Source: JAFARZ01 sp035651595 (GTDB taxonomy: Bacteria; Actinomycetota; Actinomycetes; Streptosporangiales; Streptosporangiaceae). Taken from it: a stretch of 57,836 nt of DNA. The stretch spans positions 1 to 57,836 of the forward strand of contig DASRFJ010000269.1 in NCBI GenBank assembly GCA_035651595.1. The letters run 5' to 3'. Of this stretch, positions 42,063 through 50,924 are shown in pieces (position 1 is the first letter of the stretch; each line of letters opens with the position of its first letter). The notes beneath the pieces were generated by a model. That model worked only from the letters and a program-made list of their open reading frames with translations. It was not told where the DNA came from and searched no databases. The translations under genes and the position numbers were made by a program.

Positions 42063-43361
42063 TCAGGCGGCGTGGAATTGCTCGGTTTCGGTGGAGCCCT
42101 TGAGCGCGACGGTCTCGGCGGCGGGCGAGATCGCGGTGGTGACCTGGTCGAAGTAGCCGGTGCCCGCCTCGCGCTGGTGGCGGGTGGCGGTGTAGCCGGA
42201 GCGCTCCGCGGTGAACTCCCGCTCCTGGAGCCGGACGTAGGCCGGCATGCCCTCGTCGGCAAAGCCCTTGGCCAGGTCGAACATGGAGTAGTTGAGCGCG
42301 TGGAAGCCGGCCAGCGTGATGAACTGGAACCGGTAGCCCATCGCGGCTAGCTCCTTGCTGAACTTGGCGATCGTCGCCTCGTCCAGGTGCGCCCGCCAGT
42401 TGAACGACGGCGAGCAGTTGTAGGCGAGCAGCTGGTCCGGGTACTCCGCCTTGATGGCCTCGGCGAACTCGCGCGCGACGTCGAGGTCCGGCGTGGACGT
42501 CTCCATCCACAGCAGGTCCGAATACGGCGCGTAGGACAGCCCGCGGGCGATGCACGGCTCGAGGCCGTTGCGCACGCGGTAGAAGCCCTCGGCGGTGCGC
42601 TCCCCGGTGACGAACGGCCTGTCGCGGTCGTCCACGTCGGAGGTGAGCAGCGTCGCGGCGTGCGCGTCGGTGCGGGCGATGACCAGCGACGGAACCCCGC
42701 ACACGTCCGCGGCGAGACGGGCCGCGGTGAGCGTCTTGATGTGCTGCGCGGTGGGGATCAGGACCTTGCCGCCGAGGTGGCCGCACTTCTTCTCCGAGGC
42801 GAGCTGGTCCTCCCAGTGCACACCGGCCGCGCCGGCCGCGATCATGGACTTCATCAGCTCGAACGCGTTGAGCACGCCGCCGAACCCAGCTTCGGCGTCG
42901 GCCACGATGGGTGCGAGCCAGTACGGAGTGTCCGTGCCGTCCTCAGATTCGGACCAGGTGATCTGGTCGGCGCGGAGCAGCGCGTTGTTGATCCGGCGGA
43001 CGACCTGGGGCACCGAGTTGACCGGGTACAGGCTCTGGTCCGGGTAGGTCTGCCCGGCCAGGTTACCGTCGGCCGCGACCTGCCAGCCGGACAGGTAGAT
43101 CGCCTTGAGCCCGGCCCTGACCTGCTGGACCGCCTGGTTACCGGTGATCGCGCCGAGCGCGGTGACCGCGCCAGACTCGGTAAGCCAAGCCTCGGCCAGC
43201 AGCTTGCGCAGCCGCTGCGCGCCGAGCCGGGCCAGCGTGTACTCCTCCTGGACGCTGCCGCGCAGGCGGATTACTTCCTCAGCCGAGTAGGTGCGGGTGA
43301 TGTCGGGTTCGCTGTCCCACTGCTCTCGAAGCCGTGCCGCCTGCTGGCTGATCGTTTCCAC
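42063..43361 (-). CDS. aceA: Isocitrate lyase
   Basis: 432 residues from GTG 43361 (AAAGG 8 nt upstream). It has the catalytic signature KKCGHLGGKVL near residue 190 with the active-site Cys and the cofactor loop preceding it. It also has the glyoxylate-pocket Asn-Cys-Ser segment (AYNCSPSFNW). It cleaves isocitrate to glyoxylate and succinate in the glyoxylate shunt, needed for growth on acetate and fatty acids. Length matches the short (about 430) bacterial class. Divergent from a RamB-like regulator gene. Confidence 0.97.
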   Translation of the reverse strand: METISQQAARLREQWDSEPDITRTYSAEEVIRLRGSVQEEYTLARLGAQRLRKLLAEAWLTESGAVTALGAITGNQAVQQVRAGLKAIYLSGWQVAADGNLAGQTYPDQSLYPVNSVPQVVRRINNALLRADQITWSESEDGTDTPYWLAPIVADAEAGFGGVLNAFELMKSMIAAGAAGVHWEDQLASEKKCGHLGGKVLIPTAQHIKTLTAARLAADVCGVPSLVIARTDAHAATLLTSDVDDRDRPFVTGERTAEGFYRVRNGLEPCIARGLSYAPYSDLLWMETSTPDLDVAREFAEAIKAEYPDQLLAYNCSPSFNWRAHLDEATIAKFSKELAAMGYRFQFITLAGFHALNYSMFDLAKGFADEGMPAYVRLQEREFTAERSGYTATRHQREAGTGYFDQVTTAISPAAETVALKGSTETEQFHAA

Positions 43362-43431
43362 TGTGTTGCCTTTCGTGTAACCGGGTCCTGCCACACAGGC
43401 TGCCCGCCGGATACACGTCTTCCTATAGAAA

Positions 43432-43442
43432 TTCACAGTGAA
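43432..43442. promoter_or_regulatory. Candidate regulatory dyad between aceA and ramB-type gene
   Basis: An 11-bp perfect dyad TTCACAGTGAA lies in the AT-rich 126-bp divergent promoter region, followed by GAATTGAAGATTTTTCC. The placement suits a shared operator for the glyoxylate-shunt gene and its likely regulator. Confidence 0.4.
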
Positions 43443-43487
43443 GAATTGAAGATTTTTCCATCTGGAGAAGATACGATCGGTTTCACG

Positions 43488-44948
43488 ATGAAAGATCAGC
43501 AGAATTTGGTCCAGACCGCTGGACTAGACCTTGTGACATTCGGTCAGCGCTTGCGCCACCTGCGCCGTGCACGGGGCCTCACGCTGGGGGAGCTGGGTGA
43601 CCGGGTAGGTCGAGCCCCTTCCGTTCTGTCATTGCTGGAGAACGGCCGGCGCGAACCGAAGCTGTCGCTGATAGAGCAGCTGGCGACCGCCCTGTCTGTG
43701 CCGGTGTCGGAGCTGCTCAGCCGGCAGCCGCCGAGCCGGCGCGCGCAGCTCGAGATCGCGGTGGCGGAGGCACAGCAGGACCCGTCGTACCGGCGCCTCG
43801 GGCTGCCGCCGCTGAAGGTCGGCGCGCGGGTGCCGACCGACGTGCTCGAGCATCTGGTCGCGGTCGCCGCCGAGCTGCGCGCGCAGCAGTCCAAGCCGGC
43901 CGCCACGCCGGAGGAGGCCCGGATGGCCAACGCCGCGCTGCGGACCGCGCAGCGCGAGCGCGGGAACTACTTCGAGGTCATCGAGCGCGCGGCGGCCGAC
44001 GCGCTGCGTGCCGCCGGGTACTCGGGCGGGGCGCTGTCCCAGGGCATGCTGATGTCGGTGGTCAGCCACCACGGGTTCGCGGTGCGCTACGTCCAGGATC
44101 TGCCGCGCTCGGTCCGGTCGCTCACCGACCTCCGCAACCGGCGGTTCTACGTCAAGCAGGAACCGGTGGGCGCGCACTCACCGCGGGCCGTCGTGCTCCA
44201 GGCGCTCGGCCATTTTCTGCTCGACCACCAGGTGCCCAAGGACTTCGCGGACTTCCTGCGGCAGCGGGTCGAGGCCAACTACTTCGCCGCCGCGATGCTG
44301 ATGCCGGAGACCGCCGCGGTGCCGCTGCTGGTCGCGGCCAAGCGCGGGCGGGACGTCGCGGTCGAGGACCTGGTCGACCTGTTCTCGGTGTCGTACGAGA
44401 TGGCCGCGCACCGGTTCACGAACCTGGCGACACACCACCTCGACATGCAGTGCCACTTCGTGAAGAACGACGCCAGCGGCGTGATCTACAAGGCGTACGA
44501 GAACGACGGCGTGGTGTTCCCGGCGGACCCGTCCGGCGCCATCGAGGGACAGCGGATGTGCCGGCAGTGGTCGGGGCGGCAGGTGTTCGGCGCGACGGAC
44601 CGGTTCTCGCCGTACTGCCAGTACTCCGACATCCCGTCCGGCACCTATTTCTGTGTCGCGCAGGTGGACCCGCGGGCAGACCGGGGTTTCGCGATCACGC
44701 TCGGCGTGCCGTTCGCGGACTCGCGGTGGTTCCGCGGCCGGGAGACCACGGTGCGGATGCGGTCGGCCTGCCCGGACGGCGAGTGCTGCGCCCGTCCGCC
44801 GGCGGTGCTCGCGGAACGGTGGGAGGGGAACGCGTGGCCTTCGGCGCGCGCACACTCGCACATCCTGGCCGCGTTGCCGGCCGGGTCGTTCCCCGGCGTC
44901 GACGACGCGGACATCTACGAGTTCCTCGACCGCCACGCCCAGGAGTAG
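43488..44948 (+). CDS. ramB: RamB-like XRE/IrrE/DUF2083 regulator of acetate metabolism
   Basis: 486 residues. N-terminal XRE helix-turn-helix (LRRARGLTLGELGDRVGRAP and SLLENGRREPKLSLIEQLA), a central IrrE-like segment (VLQALGHFLLDHQ; the HExxH is degenerate) and a C-terminal DUF2083 with Cys-rich turns (CQYSDIPSGTYFC, CPDGECC). This is the layout of corynebacterial RamB and mycobacterial homologues, which bind the aceA promoter. Its divergent position next to aceA supports the same role here. No clear ribosome site precedes ATG 43488. Confidence 0.9.
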   Translation: MKDQQNLVQTAGLDLVTFGQRLRHLRRARGLTLGELGDRVGRAPSVLSLLENGRREPKLSLIEQLATALSVPVSELLSRQPPSRRAQLEIAVAEAQQDPSYRRLGLPPLKVGARVPTDVLEHLVAVAAELRAQQSKPAATPEEARMANAALRTAQRERGNYFEVIERAAADALRAAGYSGGALSQGMLMSVVSHHGFAVRYVQDLPRSVRSLTDLRNRRFYVKQEPVGAHSPRAVVLQALGHFLLDHQVPKDFADFLRQRVEANYFAAAMLMPETAAVPLLVAAKRGRDVAVEDLVDLFSVSYEMAAHRFTNLATHHLDMQCHFVKNDASGVIYKAYENDGVVFPADPSGAIEGQRMCRQWSGRQVFGATDRFSPYCQYSDIPSGTYFCVAQVDPRADRGFAITLGVPFADSRWFRGRETTVRMRSACPDGECCARPPAVLAERWEGNAWPSARAHSHILAALPAGSFPGVDDADIYEFLDRHAQE

Positions 44949-44949
44949 T

Positions 44950-45462
44950 TCACGGCCGCCCGGCCGGCGCGGTGACCTCGCGCAGCCGGCCGGACTCGAG
45001 TTCGAACACGAAGCCGCGGACGGCGTCCCGGTGCGGCAGGTACGGGCTGGCCAGGACGCGCGCGATCGACTGGCGCACGTCCGCGTCGACGTCGCTGAAC
45101 GCCTCCATCGAGAACGGCGGCCGCAGCCCGGTGTCGGCCTCGATCCGGGATTTCTCCTCGTCGTCGGTGAACGACAGCATGCCGCAACCCGAGTGATGGA
45201 TGAGCATGATCTCGGTCGTGCCGAGCGCGCGCTGGGAGATGACCAGGGAGCGGATGACGTCGTCGGTGACCACGCCGCCGGCGTTCCTGATCACGTGCGC
45301 GTCACCGTCGGACAGGCCGAGCAGACGGTGCGGGTCGAGGCGGGCGTCCATGCACGCGACGATCGCCACGCCCGCGGCGGGCGGTGCCGGAAGCCCGGCC
45401 ACGCTACCCGCGAATCGCCCGGCGTTCGCCACCAAGGCGTCGATAGCGGACACGGCTCTCAT
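44950..45462 (-). CDS. Beta-class carbonic anhydrase
   Basis: 170 residues. Zinc ligands and catalytic dyad are in place: ACMDARLD (Cys, Asp, Arg) and HHSGCGM (His, Cys), with VIRNAGGVVTDD between. It hydrates CO2 to bicarbonate in the cytoplasm. The short plant-type-lacking form resembles mycobacterial Rv1284. ATG 45462 is chosen; codons at 45477 and 45480 are also open and neither has a convincing ribosome site. Convergent with the ramB-type gene (1 bp gap). Confidence 0.92.
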   Translation of the reverse strand: MRAVSAIDALVANAGRFAGSVAGLPAPPAAGVAIVACMDARLDPHRLLGLSDGDAHVIRNAGGVVTDDVIRSLVISQRALGTTEIMLIHHSGCGMLSFTDDEEKSRIEADTGLRPPFSMEAFSDVDADVRQSIARVLASPYLPHRDAVRGFVFELESGRLREVTAPAGRP

Positions 45463-45572
45463 CCTTAACCTGGGCATCACAACTGGAGCAAGCGTAACGT
45501 CCGCGGGTCGAGGACCGGGGGAATGGGGGCCGGCCGGCGGTGGTTGGCGCCGATGTGAGCGGAGAATCGGAA

Positions 45573-45953
45573 GTGACGGAGCTGCGGCTGGTGGTCACCG
45601 CGGCGGACTACGACGAGGCACTGCGGTTTTACCGGGACGCGCTGGGCCTGCGCGAACAGGCCGCGTACAGCTCGCCGGGCGGGCGGGTGACAATCCTTGA
45701 GGCTGGCCGCGCGACGCTCGAGATCGCTGACCCGCCGCATGCCGAGTACATCGACGAGGTGGAGGTCGGCCGCCGCGTGGCCGGCCACGTCCGGGTCGCG
45801 TTCGGGGTGCCTGATTCCGCCGCCGCCACGCGGACCCTCGCGGAGGCCGGCGCGACGGTCATCGCCGAACCGACGAGAACGCCGTGGAACTCGCTGAACT
45901 CCCGGCTGGACGGACCGGGGGACCTGCAACTGACGCTGTTCACGGACCTCTAG
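45573..45953 (+). CDS. VOC family (glyoxalase/bleomycin-resistance fold) protein
   Basis: 126 residues from GTG 45573, with GGAG 8 nt upstream; GTG 45555 and 45540 are alternatives. The two beta-alpha-beta-beta-beta modules are seen as LRLVVTAADYDEALRFYRDA and HVRVAFGVPDSAAATRTLAE. The end is DGPGDLQLTLF, in place of the usual DP.G..... Metal or ligand unknown. Twelve bp before the GH13 gene, so perhaps one transcript. Confidence 0.88.
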   Translation: MTELRLVVTAADYDEALRFYRDALGLREQAAYSSPGGRVTILEAGRATLEIADPPHAEYIDEVEVGRRVAGHVRVAFGVPDSAAATRTLAEAGATVIAEPTRTPWNSLNSRLDGPGDLQLTLFTDL

Positions 45954-45965
45954 GCGGCCTGTCCT

Positions 45966-47597
45966 ATGCCAACTGACTGGTGGCGTGGCGCGGTCATCTA
46001 CCAGATCTACATCCGCGGCTTCGGCGACGGTGACGGGGACGGGATCGGCGACGTCGCCGGGATCCGCGCCCGGCTCCCGTACCTGGCCCGCCTCGGCGTC
46101 GACGCGATCTGGATCACCCCCTGGTACCCGTCGCCGATGGCGGACGGCGGCTATGACGTCGCCGACTACCGGGACATCGATCCGGTGCTCGGCACGCTCG
46201 CCGAGGCGGACACGCTGATCGCCGAGGCGCACCAGCACGGCCTGCGCGTCATCCTCGACATCGTGCCGAACCACACCTCGAGCGCGCACCCGTGGTTCCA
46301 GGCGGCGCTCGGCGCCGCGCCCGGATCCGCCGAGCGCGAGCGGTACCTGTTCCGCGACGGCAGCGGTGCCGGCGGCGACCTGCCACCGAACAACTGGCGC
46401 AGCGTGTTCGGCGGCCCCGCGTGGACCAGGGTGCCGGACGGGCAGTGGTACCTGCACATGTTCGCGCCCGGTCAGCCGGACCTGAACTGGGCGGAGCCGG
46501 CCGTGCGCGCCGAGTTCGAGGACATCCTGCGGTTCTGGTTCGACCGGGGCGTGGACGGCTTCCGCATCGACGTGGCGAACCGGATGGCCAAGGACCCCGC
46601 GCTGCCCGACCTGGCCGGTCCGGTAGCGCCCGGACAGCACCCCTATCAGGACCGGGACGAGGTTCACGATATCTACCGAGGCTGGCGCCGGGTCGCGGAC
46701 TCCTACGATCCGCCGCGGGTGTTCGTGGCCGAGGCCTGGATGCAGGATCAGGACCGGTTCGCGTTGTATGTCCGCGGCGATGAGCTGCACACCGCGTTCA
46801 ACTTCGACTTCCTGACCACACCGTGGGACTGCGCCGCGACCAGGGACAGCATCGATGGAACGCTGGCGAGGCTGCGCAGGGTGGATGCGCCGGCCACCTG
46901 GGTGCTGTCGAATCATGACGTCGTGCGCCATCTGTCGCGCTTCGGCCGGCCGCCGCACGCGCAGGGCCGTGGTGCGCACTTTGTCCAGCTGAACGCCCTC
47001 GCTGATTCCCCGCTGGACATCGAACTCGGCACCAGGCGGGCGCGGGCGGCCGCGCTGCTTCTGCTCGCGCTGCCCGGCAGCGGCTACGTATACCAGGGAG
47101 ACGAACTCGGCCTGTGGGAGGTCGAGGATCTGCCCGATGACGTGCTCCAGGACCCCACCTGGGAGCAATCCGGGCGCACCAACCGGGGTCGCGACGGATG
47201 CCGGGTGCCGCTGCCGTGGTCGGGGGATGGGCCGCCGTTCGGGTTCGGGCCGCCTGGATCATCCCCGTGGCTGCCGCAGCCGTCGGCCTGGAAGGCGCTG
47301 ACCGCGGCGCGGCAGGAGGAGGATCCCGGTTCGATGCTGAGCCTGTACCGGACGGCGATCGCGCTGCGCGGGACGCTGGACGTGCTGGGGGACGGGCCGC
47401 TGGCGTGGTTGCCTGACGTGCCCGACGGAGTGCTGGCGTTCCTGCGCGGCCGGGACTTCGTCTGTGCGGTGAATTACTCGGCCGCCGAGCCCTGGCCGCT
47501 GCCCGCGGGCGCGTCCGTGCTGCTGGCGAGCGGTCCGCTGCCCGACGGGCGCCTGCCCGCGGACACGGGGGTTTGGTTGGAGTTCCGCGGCCGCTAA
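45966..47597 (+). CDS. GH13 family alpha-glucosidase (oligo-1,6/alpha-1,4-glucosidase type)
   Basis: 543 residues. The (beta/alpha)8 barrel has all four GH13 regions: DIVPNHTS, GFRIDVANR (nucleophile Asp), FVAEAW (acid/base Glu) and VLSNHDVVR (transition-state Asp). Domain B lies between the first two. The QPDLNWAEPAVRAEFEDILR segment and overall length fit the exo-acting glucosidase subgroup rather than amylase. No signal peptide, so it acts in the cytoplasm on imported maltodextrin or trehalose-like sugars. Confidence 0.94.
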   Translation: MPTDWWRGAVIYQIYIRGFGDGDGDGIGDVAGIRARLPYLARLGVDAIWITPWYPSPMADGGYDVADYRDIDPVLGTLAEADTLIAEAHQHGLRVILDIVPNHTSSAHPWFQAALGAAPGSAERERYLFRDGSGAGGDLPPNNWRSVFGGPAWTRVPDGQWYLHMFAPGQPDLNWAEPAVRAEFEDILRFWFDRGVDGFRIDVANRMAKDPALPDLAGPVAPGQHPYQDRDEVHDIYRGWRRVADSYDPPRVFVAEAWMQDQDRFALYVRGDELHTAFNFDFLTTPWDCAATRDSIDGTLARLRRVDAPATWVLSNHDVVRHLSRFGRPPHAQGRGAHFVQLNALADSPLDIELGTRRARAAALLLLALPGSGYVYQGDELGLWEVEDLPDDVLQDPTWEQSGRTNRGRDGCRVPLPWSGDGPPFGFGPPGSSPWLPQPSAWKALTAARQEEDPGSMLSLYRTAIALRGTLDVLGDGPLAWLPDVPDGVLAFLRGRDFVCAVNYSAAEPWPLPAGASVLLASGPLPDGRLPADTGVWLEFRGR

Positions 47598-47670
47598 ATT
47601 CGTCGCCCCAACACCACGGCCGGCCCTTGCGCTATACGTAAAATATGCGTGATAGCTGCGGGGAGGAGGG

Positions 47671-49092
47671 GTGGTGGCCGCAGATTCCCCCGCGCAGCTA
47701 GGTGGTGGTCTGCTGACCGCGCTGGTGCCAGGCGCCAGGGTAGGCGGCTACCTGCTGGAAGAGCTGGTCGGCGTCGGCGGGATGGCGGCGGTCTACCGTG
47801 CCCGCGACGAGCGGCTGGGCCGCGTGGTCGCGCTGAAGCTGCTGACCGGGGATGAGGTCGTCCGGCGGCGGTTCGCGCGGGAGGCCCGGGCGGTCGCCGC
47901 GGTCGATCATCCGCACATCATCCCGGTCTATGAGGCAGGCGAGTCGGGTGCCGTGCTGTACATCGCGATGCGCTACGTGGCCGGCGACGATCTGCGGATG
48001 GTGGTGCATCGCGAGGGCGCGCTGACGCCACGGCGCGCGGCCGGGTTCATCTCTGCGGTGGCCTCGGCGCTGGACGCGGCGCACGACGCCGACTTGATTC
48101 ACCGCGATGTCAAACCCGCGAACATGCTGGTGGATGTCGGGCCGGGCAGGCCCGAGCACGTATACCTGTCGGACTTCGGCCTGGCCAGGAGCGTGCTGTC
48201 GGCGGGCGGCGCGCTGACCGCGGCCGGGCAGTTCCTCGGCACGCCTGGCTACGTGGCGCCCGAGCAGATCAGCGGCGGTCCGGTGGACGGCGCCGTCGAT
48301 CAGTACGCGCTGGGATGCGTGGCGTTCACGCTGCTCACCGGCTCGCTCCCGTTCCCGCGCGAGGAGCCGATGGCGGTGCTCTACGCGCACCTGTCCACGC
48401 CGCCGCCGTCGCTGACCGGCGCACGGCCGGAGCTTCCGGCCGAGGTGGATGACGTGATGGCCACCGCGCTGGCGAAGGCGCCGCAGGACCGGTACGGCAG
48501 TTGCGGTGAGTTTGCCGACGCGCTGCGTGAGGCGCTCGGCGTCGAGCCCTACGATCCGTCCGGCCGGGCCCGGCCGCCCGGACGGACGGTCAGCACGCGC
48601 ACTCTGCCAGCGGGGCCAGCGGGGCCGGCTGTGCTGGCCGGGCCGGCGGTGCCGACCAGGCAGATGACGATCCCGCCGGATGAGAACGCGACCTGGACAG
48701 CGGTGGTGACCGCGGACCGCGCCTACTACGACAGCGTGCACGCCGAAGGCGAGACGGACCCAGAGTCGATCAGCTTCCCCGGACACCTAGCCGAACGGCG
48801 GATCCCGCTCTCCGGAACCACGGTCCGCATCGGGCGTCGGAGCAAATCGCTCAACATCGAGCCGGAAATCGATCTCATCGGCCCGCCCAAGGATCCAGGG
48901 GTGTCGCGGCTGCACGCCATACTGACCGCCGGCCCGCACGGGACCTGGTCCGTCACTGATCCCGGTACGGAGAACGGCATCTTGCTCAACGGCAAGGAGG
49001 TCCCCCCGCATGAGGCCGTGCCGCTGCGCGATGGAGACCGTCTCCACCTGGGCATGTGGACGCTGATCACCATCGTCTGCGACCCCGGCTGA
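47671..49092 (+). CDS. Soluble Ser/Thr protein kinase with C-terminal FHA domain
   Basis: 473 residues from GTG 47671 behind GGGGAGGAGG. Kinase domain at about 25-285: Gly loop GVGGMAAVY, ATP Lys in VVALKLL, catalytic loop IHRDVKPANMLV, DFG in SDFGLAR and APE as VAPEQ. A Pro/Gly-rich linker follows, then an FHA domain at about 390-470 (VRIGRRSKSLNI, VSRLHAIL, NGILLNGKEV). No transmembrane helix or PASTA repeats, unlike PknB-type kinases. The FHA domain should bind phosphothreonine, perhaps on the kinase itself. Confidence 0.95.
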   Translation: MVAADSPAQLGGGLLTALVPGARVGGYLLEELVGVGGMAAVYRARDERLGRVVALKLLTGDEVVRRRFAREARAVAAVDHPHIIPVYEAGESGAVLYIAMRYVAGDDLRMVVHREGALTPRRAAGFISAVASALDAAHDADLIHRDVKPANMLVDVGPGRPEHVYLSDFGLARSVLSAGGALTAAGQFLGTPGYVAPEQISGGPVDGAVDQYALGCVAFTLLTGSLPFPREEPMAVLYAHLSTPPPSLTGARPELPAEVDDVMATALAKAPQDRYGSCGEFADALREALGVEPYDPSGRARPPGRTVSTRTLPAGPAGPAVLAGPAVPTRQMTIPPDENATWTAVVTADRAYYDSVHAEGETDPESISFPGHLAERRIPLSGTTVRIGRRSKSLNIEPEIDLIGPPKDPGVSRLHAILTAGPHGTWSVTDPGTENGILLNGKEVPPHEAVPLRDGDRLHLGMWTLITIVCDPG

Positions 49093-49103
49093 CCTAGCTC
49101 GGG

Positions 49104-50258
49104 TCAGGTCTCCAGCGCGTCGATCACCGCCTTGGTGACGTCGTTGGTAGCGGCGCTGCCCCCGAGGTCCCGGGTGAGGACGCCGGCCGCGGTGGTCGCC
49201 TGGATCGCCGCGTCCAGCCGAGCGGCCTGCTCGGGCAGCCCGAGGTGGTCGAGCATCAGGGCGGCGCTGCCGATCGCGCCGATGGGATTGGCCAGCCCTT
49301 GCCCGGCGATGTCTGGCGCGGAGCCGTGCACGGGCTCAAACATGCTGGGAAAGCGCCGCTCCGGGTTTAGGTTGGCGCTGGCGGCCAGACCGAGGCTGCC
49401 GGCCAGGGCGCTGCCGAGGTCGGACAGGATGTCCGCGTGCAGGTTGGAGGCGACGACGACGGACAGGTCCTCTGGACGCAAGACGAACTTCGCGGACATC
49501 GCGTCGACCAGCACGCTCTCGGTTTCCACGTCGGGGTAGTCGCGGGCGACGCGCCGGAAGACCTCGTCCCACAGCACCATGCCGTACTGCTGGGCGTTGC
49601 TCTTGGTCACGCTGGAGACCTTCCGCCGGGTCCGGGTGCGGGCCAGATCGAAAGCGAACCGCATGATCCGCTCGCAGCCGACGTCGGTGAACAGCGAGGA
49701 CTGCACGGCGACCTCGTTGCCTGGGCCACGTCCGGAGAGGTTACGGCCGCCCAGGCCCGCGTACTCACCCTCGCTGTTCTCCCGGACGACGACCCAGTCC
49801 AGCTCGGTGTCATCGGCCTTGCGCAGCGGGCTACGCACGCCCGGCAGGAACCGTACGGGACGCACATTGGCCCACTGGTCGAAGTTCTGGCAGATCGCCA
49901 GCCGCAAGCCCCACAGGCTGATGTGATCGGGCACGCCAGGCCAGCCGACCGCGCCGAAGTAGATGGCGTCGAAGTCTCTCAGTGTCGCCAGGCCATCCTC
50001 GGCCATCATCGCGCCGGTGCGCGCGTAGTACTCGCAGCCCCAGCCGAACTCCTGCCAGTCGAACGCGAATGCCCCAGCGCTGGCCCCGGCGCTGGTCCCG
50101 GCGCTGGCCGCGGCGCTGGTCCCGGCGCTGGTCCCGGCGCTGGTCCCGGCGCTGGCCGCGGCGAGCGCGTCGAGCACCTCCCGCCCGGCGGCCACCACCT
50201 CCTTGCCGACGCCGTCCGCCGGAATCGCCGCGATCCGGAACCGCTGGGTGGCGCTCAT
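49104..50258 (-). CDS. Tartrate/D-malate dehydrogenase-type isocitrate-isopropylmalate dehydrogenase family enzyme
   Basis: 384 residues. NAD-linked beta-decarboxylating dehydrogenase with the substrate-binding region LRLAICQNFDQWANVRPVRF typical of tartrate/D-malate dehydrogenases. Catalytic Lys/Tyr are in SVTKSNAQQYG and metal Asp in LVDAMSAKFVL and NLHADILSDL. An Ala/Ser/Gly/Thr tandem insert (residues about 34-61) interrupts the first helix-strand unit after DALAAA. It is coded by seven 12-bp repeats. Ends near-normally with a family-like C-terminus. Confidence 0.9.
   Translation of the reverse strand: MSATQRFRIAAIPADGVGKEVVAAGREVLDALAAASAGTSAGTSAGTSAAASAGTSAGASAGAFAFDWQEFGWGCEYYARTGAMMAEDGLATLRDFDAIYFGAVGWPGVPDHISLWGLRLAICQNFDQWANVRPVRFLPGVRSPLRKADDTELDWVVVRENSEGEYAGLGGRNLSGRGPGNEVAVQSSLFTDVGCERIMRFAFDLARTRTRRKVSSVTKSNAQQYGMVLWDEVFRRVARDYPDVETESVLVDAMSAKFVLRPEDLSVVVASNLHADILSDLGSALAGSLGLAASANLNPERRFPSMFEPVHGSAPDIAGQGLANPIGAIGSAALMLDHLGLPEQAARLDAAIQATTAAGVLTRDLGGSAATNDVTKAVIDALET
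50077..50160 (-). repeat. 12-bp tandem repeat inside the tartrate-dehydrogenase-type gene
   Basis: Exactly seven 12-bp units (GCGCTGGTCCCG, GCGCTGGCCGCG and GCGCTGGCCCCG) on the plus strand, coding four-residue S-A-G-T-like units on the minus strand. Being a multiple of three, copy-number change keeps the frame. Confidence 0.9.
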
Positions 50259-50503
50259 CGTCTCTGCTCTCCATCCTGTCCGGCTATATAGTGCCCGCTA
50301 CCCTAGGATGGCCCAGACTGGCCGACCTGGCGGTAAGGGCCAGCGTCCGGTTGTCCCCCGCGAGGGTACAAGAAATGTCAGGAAGTAGACCCGGCCTGGC
50401 CGCCAGTCCACCACCGCCCCGCCGCCCAGCCCCGGCCGCGCCGGATAATTCACCATCTGCCCTAAGTCCCCGCGGCGAGAGGCGGTGGAGCGCGGCCGCG
50501 GAT

Positions 50504-50846
50504 ATTGCGGACAGCTACCCCCGAACTGATCCCGATAGCGAATTGCGCGCGTGGTCGTGCCGGCCGCGGCAGGCCGCCGGGCCAAGCCGCGCGCCGTGTG
50601 TGGCTGGAGTGCAGGGTGCGGCTGCCGGGATAGGAGCACACCGGCAGTCCCGTCGACAACGTGGACGATTTCCCCCTTGTGGTGGATCGACCCTCGTAGA
50701 CAGGGGTCCCGTTACCACGAAGGGAAAATCCGCCACGTTAACCGAGGCCCATCGAGCCTGCCGCCGACCAACCGGGCGCCCAGCGATCCGGGCAAGCCCC
50801 GGAATAAGCCAGCAGGATCCGAACCGGGTGGGTAACTGTCCGCAAT
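50504..50846 (+). mobile_element. MITE-like element (343 bp) with terminal inverted repeats and 82-bp core, copy 3
   Basis: Occupies most of the gene-free stretch 50259-50924. Left end ATTGCGGACAGCTACCC and inverted right end ATTGCGGACAGTTACCC differ at one of 17 bases; GAT flanks both sides (possible 3-bp target duplication). The core at 50658-50739 is a palindrome with arms AACGTGG...CCACGTT and centre GGATCGACCC/CAGGGGTCCCG. It encodes no transposase. The remaining left part (50259-50503) holds the promoter of the dehydrogenase gene and nothing else I can name. Confidence 0.75.
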
Positions 50847-50924
50847 GATGCAGGAGCGCCACCATCCCGGCCGGACCCCTTGGCACCATGGGGGTTACGA
50901 AGTGGCGCGGATAGCCTTGTGGTC

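Noticed and set aside
42387..43487. Upstream extension of the RamB-type frame through aceA
   Set aside because: Antisense to isocitrate lyase; the XRE domain begins naturally shortly after ATG 43488.
49437..50291. 284-codon plus-strand frame over the dehydrogenase gene
   Set aside because: Shadow of the 12-bp repeat and dehydrogenase gene; low-complexity Gly/Ala/Pro only.
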